From assembly GCA_001600695.1 (NCBI GenBank), contig BCKQ01000001.1, positions 1,764,722 to 1,828,721 of the forward strand: DNA of 64,000 nt, in the 5' to 3' direction. The translations under genes were made by a program, and so were the position numbers. The notes beneath the pieces were generated by a model. It did no database searches. It had not been told where the DNA came from and worked only from the letters and a program-made list of their open reading frames with translations. Within the stretch, counting starts at the first letter, position 1, and each line of letters starts with the position of its first letter. The DNA is from Ascoidea asiatica. Its lineage: Eukaryota > Ascomycota > Saccharomycetes > Ascoideales > Ascoideaceae. Shown piece by piece: positions 52,940-63,932 of this stretch.

Positions 52940-54871
52940 TTACATATCTTTATTACCTTTTTGAGATTCGGAATTTGTTTTTTCCTCTGAAACTTCATTA
53001 TTTGTAATTGTTTGTTTATTTACTGGTTCTTTCGAATGATCTATTGATATTGAAGTAGATATAGAGCTTTCATTAGGAATTGAATTAGAATTCAAATTAG
53101 CATTATATTCATTATGAATCAGACTTGAGTTTAAATTCTGATTAATATTATGAATTGAATTACTAGCCTGTGTGTGACTTAAAATTAAATTTGCTGATGT
53201 ATTTACCTCGTCTCGATGTGAGCTTGAAATTATATTATTTTCATTATTTATTGAATTAGAATAATTATAAGAGTTATTTTCAAAATTTCCAGTGAATTGT
53301 GATACAACATTTGAATATTGTTGTCTAGATTGAAATTGTTGAGGCTGTTGAGATTGCTGAAAATATCGATATTGGGATAAATCATAATATTGATATTGTT
53401 GACTTTGACTTTGATTTTCTTGAGATGTATTTAAATTTGAATCTACACCTATATTTTCTATCCCTGAAACTGGAGTCACAGAAATTTCATTTGATCCTGA
53501 AGTTGAATTAACCACCTTATCTTTAGTTATTTTTTCAACTATAGCAGAAGAATTTATAGAGTTTGCAGTATTTGTAATATCTGTAATATTTGTAGTATTT
53601 GAAGTTTCTGAAATATTAGATATTTGAGTGGATGGTTCGGAGGAAGAAGCTGAAACTGATGTGGGTATATCACTTTCAGAAATACTATTTCTCATAATAG
53701 GATTTTGTATTAAAGTACGATTTGAGTCTGGATTTGAATTTGAATTTGAATTTAAATTTGAATCTGAATTTGGATTTGGATTTGGATTTGGATTTAAATT
53801 TGGATTTAAATTTGAATCTTCGGCTAAAACTGGACTAGATCCAGCATCAATTGATAATTTTGGAAAATTTCCAGGTGTTAAAGGAAAATAAGTTGAAGAA
53901 GTTGTATCCATTGGAGAATCAACTATAACTCTTTTAATATCTCTTACAAAAAGAGGATATAACATATCAACTATACCTTCTTTTTGAGCTAAAGATAAAG
54001 CTCTTTCAAATGGTATCCAAACACCTTTTAAATGCATTGAACCAACTTTTACAACAATTCTATTTCTTTCTGCTTTTAATATACCATCTCTTCTACCTCT
54101 TGTCATATTAGCAACATTTAATAATTTTGTACCATTTATCATATTATTATCATCTCTTCTGACAACAGATACACCAATTGCATCTACTTGATAACATAAT
54201 GTTTGTTCATCTTCCCACATTGTTGTTGTTACTTTTGGTCTTACTGCAGTTCGATGAAATTGACCAATTTGTGAAATTTCTGGATTTGAAGTTGTATTAG
54301 GTAATTGAGGAACTGGTGGTAAACCAAATGGATTTGAATTAAAAAAATATGGTAAAGGACGTTGAGAAACATTTGGATTGAAATTTACAGGATAATTTTC
54401 ACCATGAGGAATCAATTGTGATTGTTGAGGTATAGGTGGTAATGAGGGTGGTTGAGGCTGTTGTTGTTGTTGGAGGGGTTGCTGTTGTAGTGGTGGCTGT
54501 TGTAGCGGTTGTGGTTGTAATTGATTTGGATAAAAATAATAAGGATTATATGAAGGATACTTATAATAATTTTGATTAGGTGAAGTTGGAAATTGATTAG
54601 GTTGTAAATAAATAGGTTGAGGATTTAGAGATTGAATTGGAGTTTGTTGTCGATAAGGAGTATTTGAAAATTGAGGAAAAGGTTCATTTAAATTTGAAGG
54701 TTGTTGAATTGAAGTTTGTTGTGGATAAGTAGGATTTGAGAATTGAGTATTTGATTCATTTAAAATATTTGATTGAATTTGAGTTGATTTATTAGAATTT
54801 TTATCAGGTTTCGAATTATTTGGAACATTATTTATATTGGAAGTAGTTGATGGAGAATTAGGAATTGACAT
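52940..54871 (-). CDS. EFG1: APSES transcription factor, Efg1/Phd1/Sok2/StuA type
   Basis: 643 residues. The APSES DNA-binding domain spans about 207-315: [20 protein letters not shown], then [36 protein letters not shown], and [18 protein letters not shown]. It is an almost unchanged copy of the Efg1/StuA basic HLH-like fold. The flanks are Gln/Pro-rich (N-terminal [16 protein letters not shown]) and Asn/Ser-rich, including an [11 protein letters not shown] repeat coded at about 53730-53815. These factors control filamentous growth, cell-type switching and metabolism downstream of PKA; the PKA link is from the family, not visible here. About 3.5 kb of non-coding DNA lies upstream, as is typical for EFG1. 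Efg1 versus Phd1/Sok2 naming is arbitrary. Confidence 0.93.
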   Translation of the reverse strand: MSIPNSPSTTSNINNVPNNSKPDKNSNKSTQIQSNILNESNTQFSNPTYPQQTSIQQPSNLNEPFPQFSNTPYRQQTPIQSLNPQPIYLQPNQFPTSPNQNYYKYPSYNPYYFYPNQLQPQPLQQPPLQQQPLQQQQQPQPPSLPPIPQQSQLIPHGENYPVNFNPNVSQRPLPYFFNSNPFGLPPVPQLPNTTSNPEISQIGQFHRTAVRPKVTTTMWEDEQTLCYQVDAIGVSVVRRDDNNMINGTKLLNVANMTRGRRDGILKAERNRIVVKVGSMHLKGVWIPFERALSLAQKEGIVDMLYPLFVRDIKRVIVDSPMDTTSSTYFPLTPGNFPKLSIDAGSSPVLAEDSNLNPNLNPNPNPNPNSDSNLNSNSNSNPDSNRTLIQNPIMRNSISESDIPTSVSASSSEPSTQISNISETSNTTNITDITNTANSINSSAIVEKITKDKVVNSTSGSNEISVTPVSGIENIGVDSNLNTSQENQSQSQQYQYYDLSQYRYFQQSQQPQQFQSRQQYSNVVSQFTGNFENNSYNYSNSINNENNIISSSHRDEVNTSANLILSHTQASNSIHNINQNLNSSLIHNEYNANLNSNSIPNESSISTSISIDHSKEPVNKQTITNNEVSEEKTNSESQKGNKDM

Positions 54872-56639
54872 TTTTATAATTTATAAGAATAAATAGTATA
54901 TAATAAGTCGATATAATTTGAGTGTTATTGAATAAGTAATATTGAGTGATATGAAGTAAGATGTAAGAAAAATAAAATATTGAGTTTTAAGTATAAATAG
55001 TTAAGTAATAAATATTAAATATTAAATATTAAATATTGAATATTGAATATAAAATATTGAATATTATATATGAATGTTTTCTAAATCATTAAATATTTGA
55101 TATATTATTAAAAATGTATTTAAGATATAGTGTAATATATAATGTAATATATAACTCTGCATATATTGTACTTTTTTCAAGCCTTTTTTATGATTTTTTT
55201 ACCTATTTTAATTTTTGAGAGTAAGTATAATATAAAATATGACTATTTATAATAATTAGTTAGATAAATTAATATGTTTTGAATTAGATTATAGGAGAAA
55301 AAAAGAAAAAAAATTGACTAAAATATTTTGAGAATAAAGCACTAATTATAACTGTAATTGTAATTGATTGTAATTTAGTTAGTAAAGAAATAATGAAGAA
55401 TCTAGAGACAGAATTAAGCAGATTTCGAGAATAATATAGGTTTTTTTTGTTTAAAATTCTAAAGATAATAAAATTGATCAAATAATTGAATATTTGAATG
55501 ATTGAAGGATTGATTTATTGATTTATTGATTTATTGATTTATTGATAAATTGAGTGATTAAGTGATTTAAAGATTAAGTTCAGAATAAAAAATTAATGAC
55601 TTAAATTAATAAGCAAATAATTATTCTTTTTTTGTCTTTGATATTATTAATATTATTTCGAGTATCAATTCAAGTAATAATTGAATTCTCTAATGCAATT
55701 CGATAAAGTTTTGATAAGTTCTAAAAAGTTTTAAAAAGTTTTAATAAAATTGAAAAGATTAGGCTGAGTTAATTTTTATGAATTTCTTAGAAAAGCTAAA
55801 CGCTTCAGGAGTAAAGTTAAATAAAATATTTCTTATTAGTAAGTATTAATAAAAATAATGTTATTATTAATAAATGTGTATTATTGGAGAAAATCCAATT
55901 GATAGAAAGTAAAAGATTGAATAGGATCAATTAAATGAATATAATAATATTTTTGTAAAATTAGTAATTTTTGATAATTTTAACTTGGATAAAATTTTGG
56001 TGAACAAATAAATAAATCACCGGAATGAAGTTGCATATTATTATTTACAAATCTTCAAAAAAACCAGAAAAAATAAACAAATTGAGTGCGGTAGGTTAAA
56101 TATTGAAATAAATTGAATATTTGAAATCAATAAAAAATTACGAAATTTGAAAAGATTCAAAAAAATTTGAAAAAAAAATTCGACAAAAAAGATAATAATT
56201 GATTGATTGATTGATTACAGGTACAAGAATTTCAATATTTGACTAAGGTACTGAAGATAGCTAAAAAGTAAATGATCTTTCAGAATTTCAAATGAAATTA
56301 ATAATTAAAAAATTGTGCAGATGAAACAGAATAGTCCTATAATACGACAAAAAGTATCTGATATTTCAAGTTAGTAAAGGAATTAGATGCTAAATAAGTG
56401 CTATTTATTTTTTTCACATTTTTTTCGATCCAAAAAGTACTGAAACATCTGAGCCTTTTGTTCATTTTTTAGCTACTTTTCAATCACTTTTTGATCACTT
56501 TTCGATCACTTTTCGATCGTTTTTCGATTACTTTTCAATTACTAATTCAGATTGATACTTTCTTTGTTACTTTTTTTCTTTTTTTGCTTTTTTTCCTTTG
56601 TTGAAATGTTAAAGCAGTAGCGATAAGGCTAAATGAAAA

Positions 56640-57060
56640 TATTAAAAAAAAAGGGGCCAGCCAATCGGGAAAGTATGTAGAAAGTTAAGCTCCGAGACTT
56701 CTCAGAATAAAATAAGAAAGTATCGTGATCTGCATAGTTTGTTGTCCATTGAGGTTCATTTCTAACTTGTAATATTAACGTTAGCTACAAAAACAAAAAC
56801 AGATGCTGTGCTGTCAGGAATAACCGCACAAAACATCGCAGAAAGCAGAAGCAGCATCGAAGGCAGCACAAACAGCAACAGAAGCAAAGGCAGAGAAAGA
56901 AGCAGACACAGAGGCCGTACAGTGCCTAGGAGACACCTCAAAATAGTATCAAAATAACCTTAGGACCTAGACCTCAACCAGAGCCAGGAGTGCGGATACT
57001 GGCAAAGTTGTAGAGTTCTGTACCGAAGTTGCGGTCAGAGGGTTCTGACCTACGTTGGAT
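56640..57060. other. GC-richer island with purine-rich CAG/GCAG stretch and hairpin
   Basis: From about 56815 to 56920 the plus strand is rich in AGCAG/GAAGCA and poor in T. A perfect 7-bp hairpin, GGTCAGA-GGGT-TCTGACC, lies at 57033-57050. A short frame through the purine-rich part has no ATG, so I do not call it coding. Confidence 0.55.
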
Positions 57061-58111
57061 ACCTTTGAGAGTTACACTCTGAAATATGTGATTCGTCCTG
57101 ATATTCTGCCGTTACTTTCAACGTTGCTTACAACGTTACTTATAAGATTTTACTCAAAGAGCTTCGATATTATCGAAAATCAGACTATATTCATATTATA
57201 CATAGAAAGCATTTTTGCTTCTAATTCAATATTATATTCAATACAATCAGTTCAAGCCTTTTGTGATTGTTATTCGTGAATTTCATTGATTGGAATACAA
57301 ACTTCGGTTATTTTATTTTTTTTGTTGTAACACAAAACACAAATATAAATTTTAAATAGTTAAAACCAATATCATGGGTCACAATTGAATCAATTTCTAA
57401 CCTTTAAAAAGTAGTTTGATTGTTTATTCTGTTGCATATGTTTGTGATAGATATCATGAATAATTTGAATCAATGAAGGATTATTAGGTTTACTCTAAAA
57501 AATTTCAGAACTTGACGTTGTTTGGTTTTTGAAAAATTTTAAAACTTCAAAAGCACAAATCAAAAAGGCTAGCTAGGTGCTAATATCAATTTATTCATTT
57601 GGTTTAAATATTCTTCAACCATTTCTAAATAATAATAAATTTAATTAAAATTATTCTAATAATTGAGTAATTTGATTTATTATTTCTAAATCACCAATCA
57701 GATTATTTGTAATATACTACTAACTTTTGTAATTTTGCGAGAATTATTTTTATTATCTTTCACTACTTGAAAAATATTTTGTTATTTTCTAAAGGAATTC
57801 AGTAATATAGTTGATAGTTTTCGATCATTTTTTAGAAACGAAGTTCATTGATTCATTAAGTAATAGTATTTGTGAACTCTTAAATCTTATTATTGTTTTG
57901 AAAATTTACGAGGGATCAATTTTATATTATTCTTTTTATTCTTGATTAACTTCAATGATTTCGAAACCAATCTAATCTATTAACTTCATTATAAAGAGGA
58001 TTTATTAGATCCGTGCTACTGGTTAAATATTTTTTTAACAGTCAAATCAGCGATAAGCGAAAATTTAAGAGACCTACACATTCAAATAGAACAAAAAACG
58101 AGCTTAGTTAG

Positions 58112-58117
58112 CACGTG
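58112..58117. promoter_or_regulatory. CACGTG box upstream of RPS30
   Basis: CACGTGAT, 310 bases before the RPS30 start. Cbf1 sites are established elements of ribosomal-protein promoters in several non-Saccharomyces yeasts, which supports a function here. Confidence 0.5.
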
Positions 58118-58426
58118 ATATTAAGTTTTTGTCGCAAAAAATGATATTAGAAGCCAAAGTCTGGGACGACACTGTGACATAAAAAAAGTTGCACGAGATT
58201 TATGTTAGGGCAATGTTTTTTATGACCACGGATGATTTGTAATGTTGGTGGCAATAGAATAGAGCCCTTGATTACTACTTCAATCAATATACCCAAATTC
58301 GAAATTACCCCCAACTGACTTCATCTATCAATATTTATTATTTGATATAGAAAAATATACTATTAATATAATTTAAAAAAATTAAAAAGTGAATTTATCA
58401 TCAAAATCTATAATAAATAATACAAA

Positions 58427-59130
58427 ATGGTATGTCAAATTTAACTAATCGTATATCAATTCAAGAGATTTTAATTTAAAAGAGGTTAATCTGATTTTAT
58501 ATTGTATTTCTAATTCCTTCATAATATGTCCAATAAATAAGAAAGTAATTTCCTGAATTTAGTGATCCAAATTTTCAAAATTTTAAAAAAGAATATCTAA
58601 TATGTTTCTACATTAATCATTAAATCATTTTAAAGACATTTTTAGCTTAAAAAGCTTTTGTCAAATGGTGAAAATAATATTACTTTATAACTATTTGTTC
58701 CAGTTTAAAATTTTAAATTTTGTTTATGAATATAATATTAAGATTCTTTAAAAATCATTATTATTTGTGATTCAAAGTTGTCCAATTAAAGCCTTTTTGA
58801 AATAGAAACAACTTAAATTCAATCTTTCAAATCATTTTTATATCCAAGACTTGTTAAATCAAAAATTTCCAGTTTATTTATTTTAAATTTCATAAAGAGT
58901 TAATAACTAACAAACTTTTATTTTTATTATTTACTTATTAATAGGGTAAAGTTCATGGATCATTAGCTCGTGCCGGTAAAGTTAAATCTGCCACTCCAAA
59001 AGTTGACAAAACTCCAAAACCAAAAACTCCAAAAGGAAGAGCAAAAAAGAGAATGCTTTATAACAAACGTTTCGTTAATGTTGCTTTAACTAGTAAAAGA
59101 AAAATGAATCCAGCTCCAACTGCTGCTTAA
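58427..59130 (+). CDS. RPS30: 40S ribosomal protein eS30 (RPS30), intron directly after the start codon
   Basis: Two exons: 58427-58429 (only ATG) and 58945-59130. The intron (58430-58944, 515 bases) starts GTATGT, has a near-consensus branch site AACTAAC at about 58905-58911, and ends TTAATAG. The joined protein has 62 residues: it starts [16 protein letters not shown], then runs through [13 protein letters not shown] and RFVNVAL, ending PAPTAA. That is eS30 over its full length (yeast: 63 residues). eS30 is a small-subunit protein near the decoding site. No ubiquitin-like part is fused to it, as in yeast and unlike animals. As I recall, yeast RPS30 genes are split at nearly the same place. 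Confidence 0.95.
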
Positions 59131-60367
59131 TCTTAATCTCTTTATTGTTAATTTATCTTATAATAATATCTATATGAAGAAATAAAAATCTGTTATAATT
59201 CAAATGTAATTTTTTTAATGTAGAATTCATTTCAATATTTTATATCCAATTTGAATTGGTAATTTGTAATCTTTTCCATTTTTTTTTTGTTTTACTAAAA
59301 CTTGAACTTTACTTATGAACAAAAGTTTACTTTGTAAAATTTTCCCAAGAAGATTACAAATCAAACACAATATTACAAATTTGTAACTTTTTCAATTCAG
59401 TTAATAAATACTTTTAGAAGTGAAGTCCCAATATACAAAATAGAGTTAGATATTATCGTTTGATAATACTTTCTGTAACTTTTTTCTCAAAGAACCAAGT
59501 TACCAGGATCTCCTTCAATGGAATTTTTAGTATCAGTATCTCATATCATCTAATATAAATTGAATGATATTTGTTGATATTAATAGGCAAAGGAACCTAA
59601 TAATAACTAGAACACAATTATAAACGATATTATAAACTATACTATTACAACTAATTTAAAAAAAATTAGGAAAGGATGGATTCAAATGCTCATAATATCA
59701 ACCAAATAAACATTTATCAAGAATCAATTTAAATATGTCAAAAAGAGGGAAACATTTGGTTTAAGCGTGAAAACTAATGATTTATGTTATTTTATTGATA
59801 ATCAAAAGTTATACAATTAAAATAATTTATCAAGAAAGTAAATAAAGACTTATGTTTTTGTTTGCATTCTTTTCATTTTGCCTTGAATTTCTATAATTTT
59901 GGATTGATCAATCTATATCGTGTTTCTGCTTTTTTGATTCTTTATCTACTTTAGATTTAATTGTGTTTCATCACTTTTTTATATTTACTTTCTAAAAATT
60001 GATAACGATTGATTAAAAAATCAAGTAAAACTAATATTGAATTTTAATACTTGCTATTTATTGATTGTAAATAAAATTGAAAACCGTTGAAGCTTTCTGA
60101 GTAATTTTTGAGAAAATATAGGAATTAATCCCATAACTTGCGTTCACATTGTGTGGAATCTAGCCGTTACGAGTCGCCTTTAAAGTAACTATCTCCCAAC
60201 AGTGAAATCGAATTCATTCAAAGAATTCATACATGCGCTATGGGGGTAAAGTAAAATACCATCAATGAAAAAATATTTTTTCTTCTTGATTAAACTTGAA
60301 ATAAATATCAAAAAGTTTTTGAAGTGGAAAAAAACCAATTTTTCTCAAAACTTTATAACAATTTCGA
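59131..60367. other. Intergenic region RPS30 / EFM7
   Basis: AT-rich DNA with a small GC-richer patch at about 60130-60245. No coding or RNA feature is seen. Confidence 0.6.
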
Positions 60368-61174
60368 ATGGAAAAAGAAACTAACAGCAAAACTACTATC
60401 CCAGAAGAAGATGATGATTTATCATTGAATATATTCGAAGAGCCTGAAGATTTTAGACCACCTTCACCACCACCAAATCATTTTGTAAAATATGATAGAA
60501 TAGATAATAAAGGTCAAATAAGCTTAAGACTAGTTGGTGCTAGTCCATTATGGGGTCATTTATTATGGAATGCAGCAATTTTTACATCAAATTTCTTAGA
60601 TAATCAAAATGATTCAAAAATTAAAAATCTAATCAAAAATAAAAATATATTAGAATTAGGAGCTGCAGCAGGACTACCGAGCATTATTGCTGCAAAAAAT
60701 AATGCCAAAAATGTAGTTATAACAGATTATCCAGATAATAACTTGATTGAGAATATTCAATTCAATGTAAATACAAATTTTGAAAACAGTAAGAATATTT
60801 CAGTTACTGGTTACATTTGGGGTAATGATTCTTCACCATTATTAGATTTCATAAATAAAGATAATGAAACTAAGAAAGATAAATTTGATTTAATAATATT
60901 ATCTGATTTAGTGTTCAATCATTCAGAACATCATAAATTGTTGAAAACTTGTAAAGATAATATAAATAAAGAAGGAAAATGTATTGTTGTATTTTCTCCT
61001 CATAGACCATGGCTTCTAGAAAAAGATTTACAATTTTTTGAAACTGCTAAAGAATATCAATTTATAGTAGAGAAAATTGATTTAGTGAGTTGGAATCCGA
61101 TGTTTAAAGATGATAAAGGAAGTGCTGAAGTCAGAGCTAGAGTTTATTCTTTTTACTTGATTCCTAATTGGTAG
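60368..61174 (+). CDS. EFM7: eEF1A N-terminal/lysine methyltransferase Efm7 (Nnt1)
   Basis: 268 residues, close to yeast Efm7 (261). The N-terminal FEEPEDFRPPSPPPNHFVKY is the family opening. SAM binding follows: SPLWGHLLWNAA, then the motif NILELGAAAGLPSIIAAKN, the acidic ITDYPD turn, and LIILSDLVFNHSEHHKLL in place of the catalytic region. The end, SWNPMFKDDKGSAEVRARVY, is also conserved. The family 16 methyltransferase modifies the N-terminal glycine and Lys2 of translation factor eEF1A. The gene converges on the isomerase gene with 144 bases between the stops. The call is firm. Confidence 0.93.
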   Translation: MEKETNSKTTIPEEDDDLSLNIFEEPEDFRPPSPPPNHFVKYDRIDNKGQISLRLVGASPLWGHLLWNAAIFTSNFLDNQNDSKIKNLIKNKNILELGAAAGLPSIIAAKNNAKNVVITDYPDNNLIENIQFNVNTNFENSKNISVTGYIWGNDSSPLLDFINKDNETKKDKFDLIILSDLVFNHSEHHKLLKTCKDNINKEGKCIVVFSPHRPWLLEKDLQFFETAKEYQFIVEKIDLVSWNPMFKDDKGSAEVRARVYSFYLIPNW

Positions 61175-61318
61175 TTTTAGTTCAGAGTTACTTTTTCAAA
61201 TAAATATATATTTACTATTGAATGAATTTTATATATTTAGCTGGTTAGCTGAAAATAATGCTTATAAAGCTAATTGTTTTTTTTTTTTTTTTCAATTCGT
61301 CAGTCAGTACCTATTAGT

Positions 61319-62146
61319 TCATAACTTCGAAGCTCTTTTGAAATTTAATAAAACTTTATTATCAATAACCTTTGAATTGAAATGTGCAACTCTTTTTAAA
61401 CCTTCGTCAACAGTACCTTTATTTTCATAAATAAAATTGATTGAATCTTTGGTACCAGAAATAGCTGAATAAGTTGATTTTGAAATATGTTTAGCTAGAT
61501 TTAAAGCATAATCATAAGCCAAAGATTTATTTTCAAAACAATTTGATACAAATCCATATTTTAAAGCTTCGTTTGAGTTAAAATTTCTACCAGTTAAAAT
61601 TAATTCATTTAAAATTGATTGATTATTAAATAATTTAGAAATTCTTTGTAAAGTTCCAATATCAGCAGGAAATCCAATTTGAATTTCTTTGATTGCAATT
61701 ACTGAATCATTTGTTGCAATTCTAATGGAAGTTGTAGATAGAATATCTATAGCTAAACCAAAATTTATACCATGAGATATTGCAATTATTGGAATTTTAA
61801 TATTAACACCAGTTGAAATTGAATTTTGAAAATCAATTATATGATCATATATGTTTTTTTGAATACTTTTTTCATCCTTTTCAGATTTAAGAAGTTGACT
61901 AAATTCATTATAAGCTTGCTTTAAGTTTATACCTGATGAAAAATGTTTACCCTTTCCAGATAAAATAATAACTTTTGTTTTTTTATCATTATCTAAACTA
62001 GTTAAAATTTTGGCATACTCAGTCCAAGATTCTGTATCTAGACTATTAAAACTTTCTGGATTATTGATTTGAATGTGAATAATAGAAGGAAAAACTTCTT
62101 TTACTAAGAAATGTTTATAATTATAAATCTCAGAGTTTTCAGTCAT
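61319..62146 (-). CDS. DCI1: Peroxisomal delta3,5-delta2,4-dienoyl-CoA isomerase (Ech1/Dci1-like)
   Basis: 275 residues of the crotonase fold. The oxyanion-hole segment is GKGKHFSSGINL, and the second half has SHGINFGLAIDIL and KEIQIGFPADIGTLQRI. Asp134, Glu154 and Asp162 occupy the positions of the three acidic catalytic residues of rat ECH1 (Asp176, Glu196, Asp204). That points to a dienoyl-CoA isomerase, not a hydratase. The protein ends in SKL, the canonical peroxisomal targeting signal type 1. It would serve beta-oxidation of unsaturated fatty acids with double bonds at odd positions. Yeast Dci1 and Eci1 are relatives; the acidic triad favours the ECH1/Dci1 name. Confidence 0.88.
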   Translation of the reverse strand: MTENSEIYNYKHFLVKEVFPSIIHIQINNPESFNSLDTESWTEYAKILTSLDNDKKTKVIILSGKGKHFSSGINLKQAYNEFSQLLKSEKDEKSIQKNIYDHIIDFQNSISTGVNIKIPIIAISHGINFGLAIDILSTTSIRIATNDSVIAIKEIQIGFPADIGTLQRISKLFNNQSILNELILTGRNFNSNEALKYGFVSNCFENKSLAYDYALNLAKHISKSTYSAISGTKDSINFIYENKGTVDEGLKRVAHFNSKVIDNKVLLNFKRASKL

Positions 62147-62491
62147 TTTTTTAAGTTACTTGGTATTTGCTTAAAACTTTTTCTTATCTACTATCGACTT
62201 ACTGATTATATTCTGCATAATCGATATAAGTTTCAATCATTTTTGGAAACTCGCAATATCTTATACGATTATAATATCACTGCCCAAATAATTCAAGTGC
62301 TACAAAATAATTATTACAACTTTTGAAGGTTGCACACCCTTTATTTGAAAGAGTTAAAATGATGTTAATATGAACATGATAAGTTTTGGTTATCAAAAAT
62401 TAGGTAATGTGGAGAAGAAAATTTAGACAATTTTAAACGAAAGCTTTATGAGGCCTGTTTAAAGGTAGCCCTCAAAATTCTAAAAATACAT

Positions 62492-62497
62492 CACGTG
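62492..62497. promoter_or_regulatory. CACGTG box upstream of the isomerase gene
   Basis: In the context ATCACGTGC, i.e. CACGTGAT on the minus strand, about 346 bases upstream of the minus-strand isomerase start. Confidence 0.4.
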
Positions 62498-63147
62498 CAT
62501 TGCTTTTAAAATTGTCTCTTATCGGCTAGACACTGAGAAATATCTGTGAGAATATCTAAATATTTTTATTATCAACTTTCTGATGATAAACCTGAAAGCT
62601 TGAAGAGAAAGAATCTTCTTTTTAATAAATGTCGATAGAGACCAACAAAGAAAAAAATATGAATTTTTGGAAATCAATTCTTATTGCTCAAAAAATCTTT
62701 TTGAGAACTCAGCATTAATAGAATTGCAAATTATAAATAATAATAATAATAATTCAATTTGATTTCATTAGCAGGAATATTTTCTAATATTGGTTTTCAA
62801 AATCGATATGATTAAAAATATTTTTGATTCATATTTTAGGGTGTAAAGCTCTATTTTAATAAACATTTTCTTCTTTTTTAATTATCTCTATTGAAAACAA
62901 AGCAATCCTTTTAAGCCGGCTCTTCTTTTATTATAAATTGGTGAAATAGTAGTTTTTGATTCCTTGTTATCATCATTGATACAATTCTATGGTGATTGAA
63001 AAACTACAATAGGTACATGCCTCACCTTAACTACTAAAACAACCAAATATATTTTTTCAGAATTTGAGCCTTTGATCTTATAATTTGTCATACTACAAGA
63101 AATGTGCAACCCCTTTGAAATACAAATAATAAGGAAATATTGAGTTG

Positions 63148-63153
63148 CACGTG
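63148..63153. promoter_or_regulatory. CACGTG box in the last intergenic region
   Basis: Context GCACGTGC, lacking the AT flank of the other copies; about 780 bases before the last start codon. Confidence 0.3.
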
Positions 63154-63932
63154 CTAAGAATGTTTTTTATCTGGGCCGATAGCCATTGCAAAATTCATTA
63201 ATTAAGCTTGTTTTTGGTATTTGCCTCATTGGGTCGACTTGCCACTGAAAATAAGTTTTTTTCATTTTTTTCAATTTAATAAGATTCATTTAGCCTTCGG
63301 TTTGCATTGTTTAAGTGTTGTATGTATACTTTTCATTTTAATAGTTGAGTTTTATTTGCATCAAATCTAAAAAAGGCTATGATTTGGTTTACTTTCTAAC
63401 TCCAAAGAGATATTATCTCTATAGATTGTTTTACTTTCAATTGGTCCTTATTTGTGGAAAATAAATATGAAGAGACCTTGTGTCTAGTTCATGCACTGCT
63501 AGATCCTAATTTCAAATTTTATAACTTTTAATTACAGTTCCAGTATGTCTTTAATTTCAAAATGTACTTGAGTTTTATTTTCATATTCAATTCTAAATTT
63601 CAAATGACCTTTTCTTTACCAAAATCATGTTTTTTTTTAAAGAATTTGCACTATTTTCATATTTAGTTTTATCATTTATCGATTCAAGCTTTGTCTGGCT
63701 TCCATTGGTTTCATTATTTTAGCCATGGGTTAATTAAAAATAAAATTTTTTTGAATTATCTAATTTGGTGTTCCCTTAATTTTCTCTTTTTCTTTCGAAA
63801 ATAAAAAGATTAAAACTAAAAATATAATATAAATATTCTATAACTTCCTCATAAATTTTCTTAAAAATTTTTATTTTGTTTATTTTTCTTTTTGTGTTAT
63901 TACTTTAGATTAATCAAAATTAAAACTTACCA

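Larger units (their letters stand above)
54872..58426. other. Long upstream region shared by the EFG1-like gene and RPS30
   Basis: 3.5 kb without a supportable gene between divergent genes. Contains AAATATT repeats (about 55010-55065), ATTGATTT repeats (about 55507-55550), repeated TTTTCGATCAC units (about 56470-56540), the GC-richer island 56640-57060, and a CACGTG box at 58112. EFG1-type genes commonly have such long regulatory regions and leaders. Confidence 0.6.
62147..63932. other. Intergenic region before the last gene
   Basis: 1.8 kb without a supportable gene. It holds CACGTG boxes at 62492-62497 (as ATCACGTG) and 63148-63153, and otherwise AT-rich unique DNA. Confidence 0.6.

Noticed and set aside
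57055..57279. 74-codon plus-strand frame
   Set aside because: Starts with TTG next to the GC-richer island; no homologous feature.
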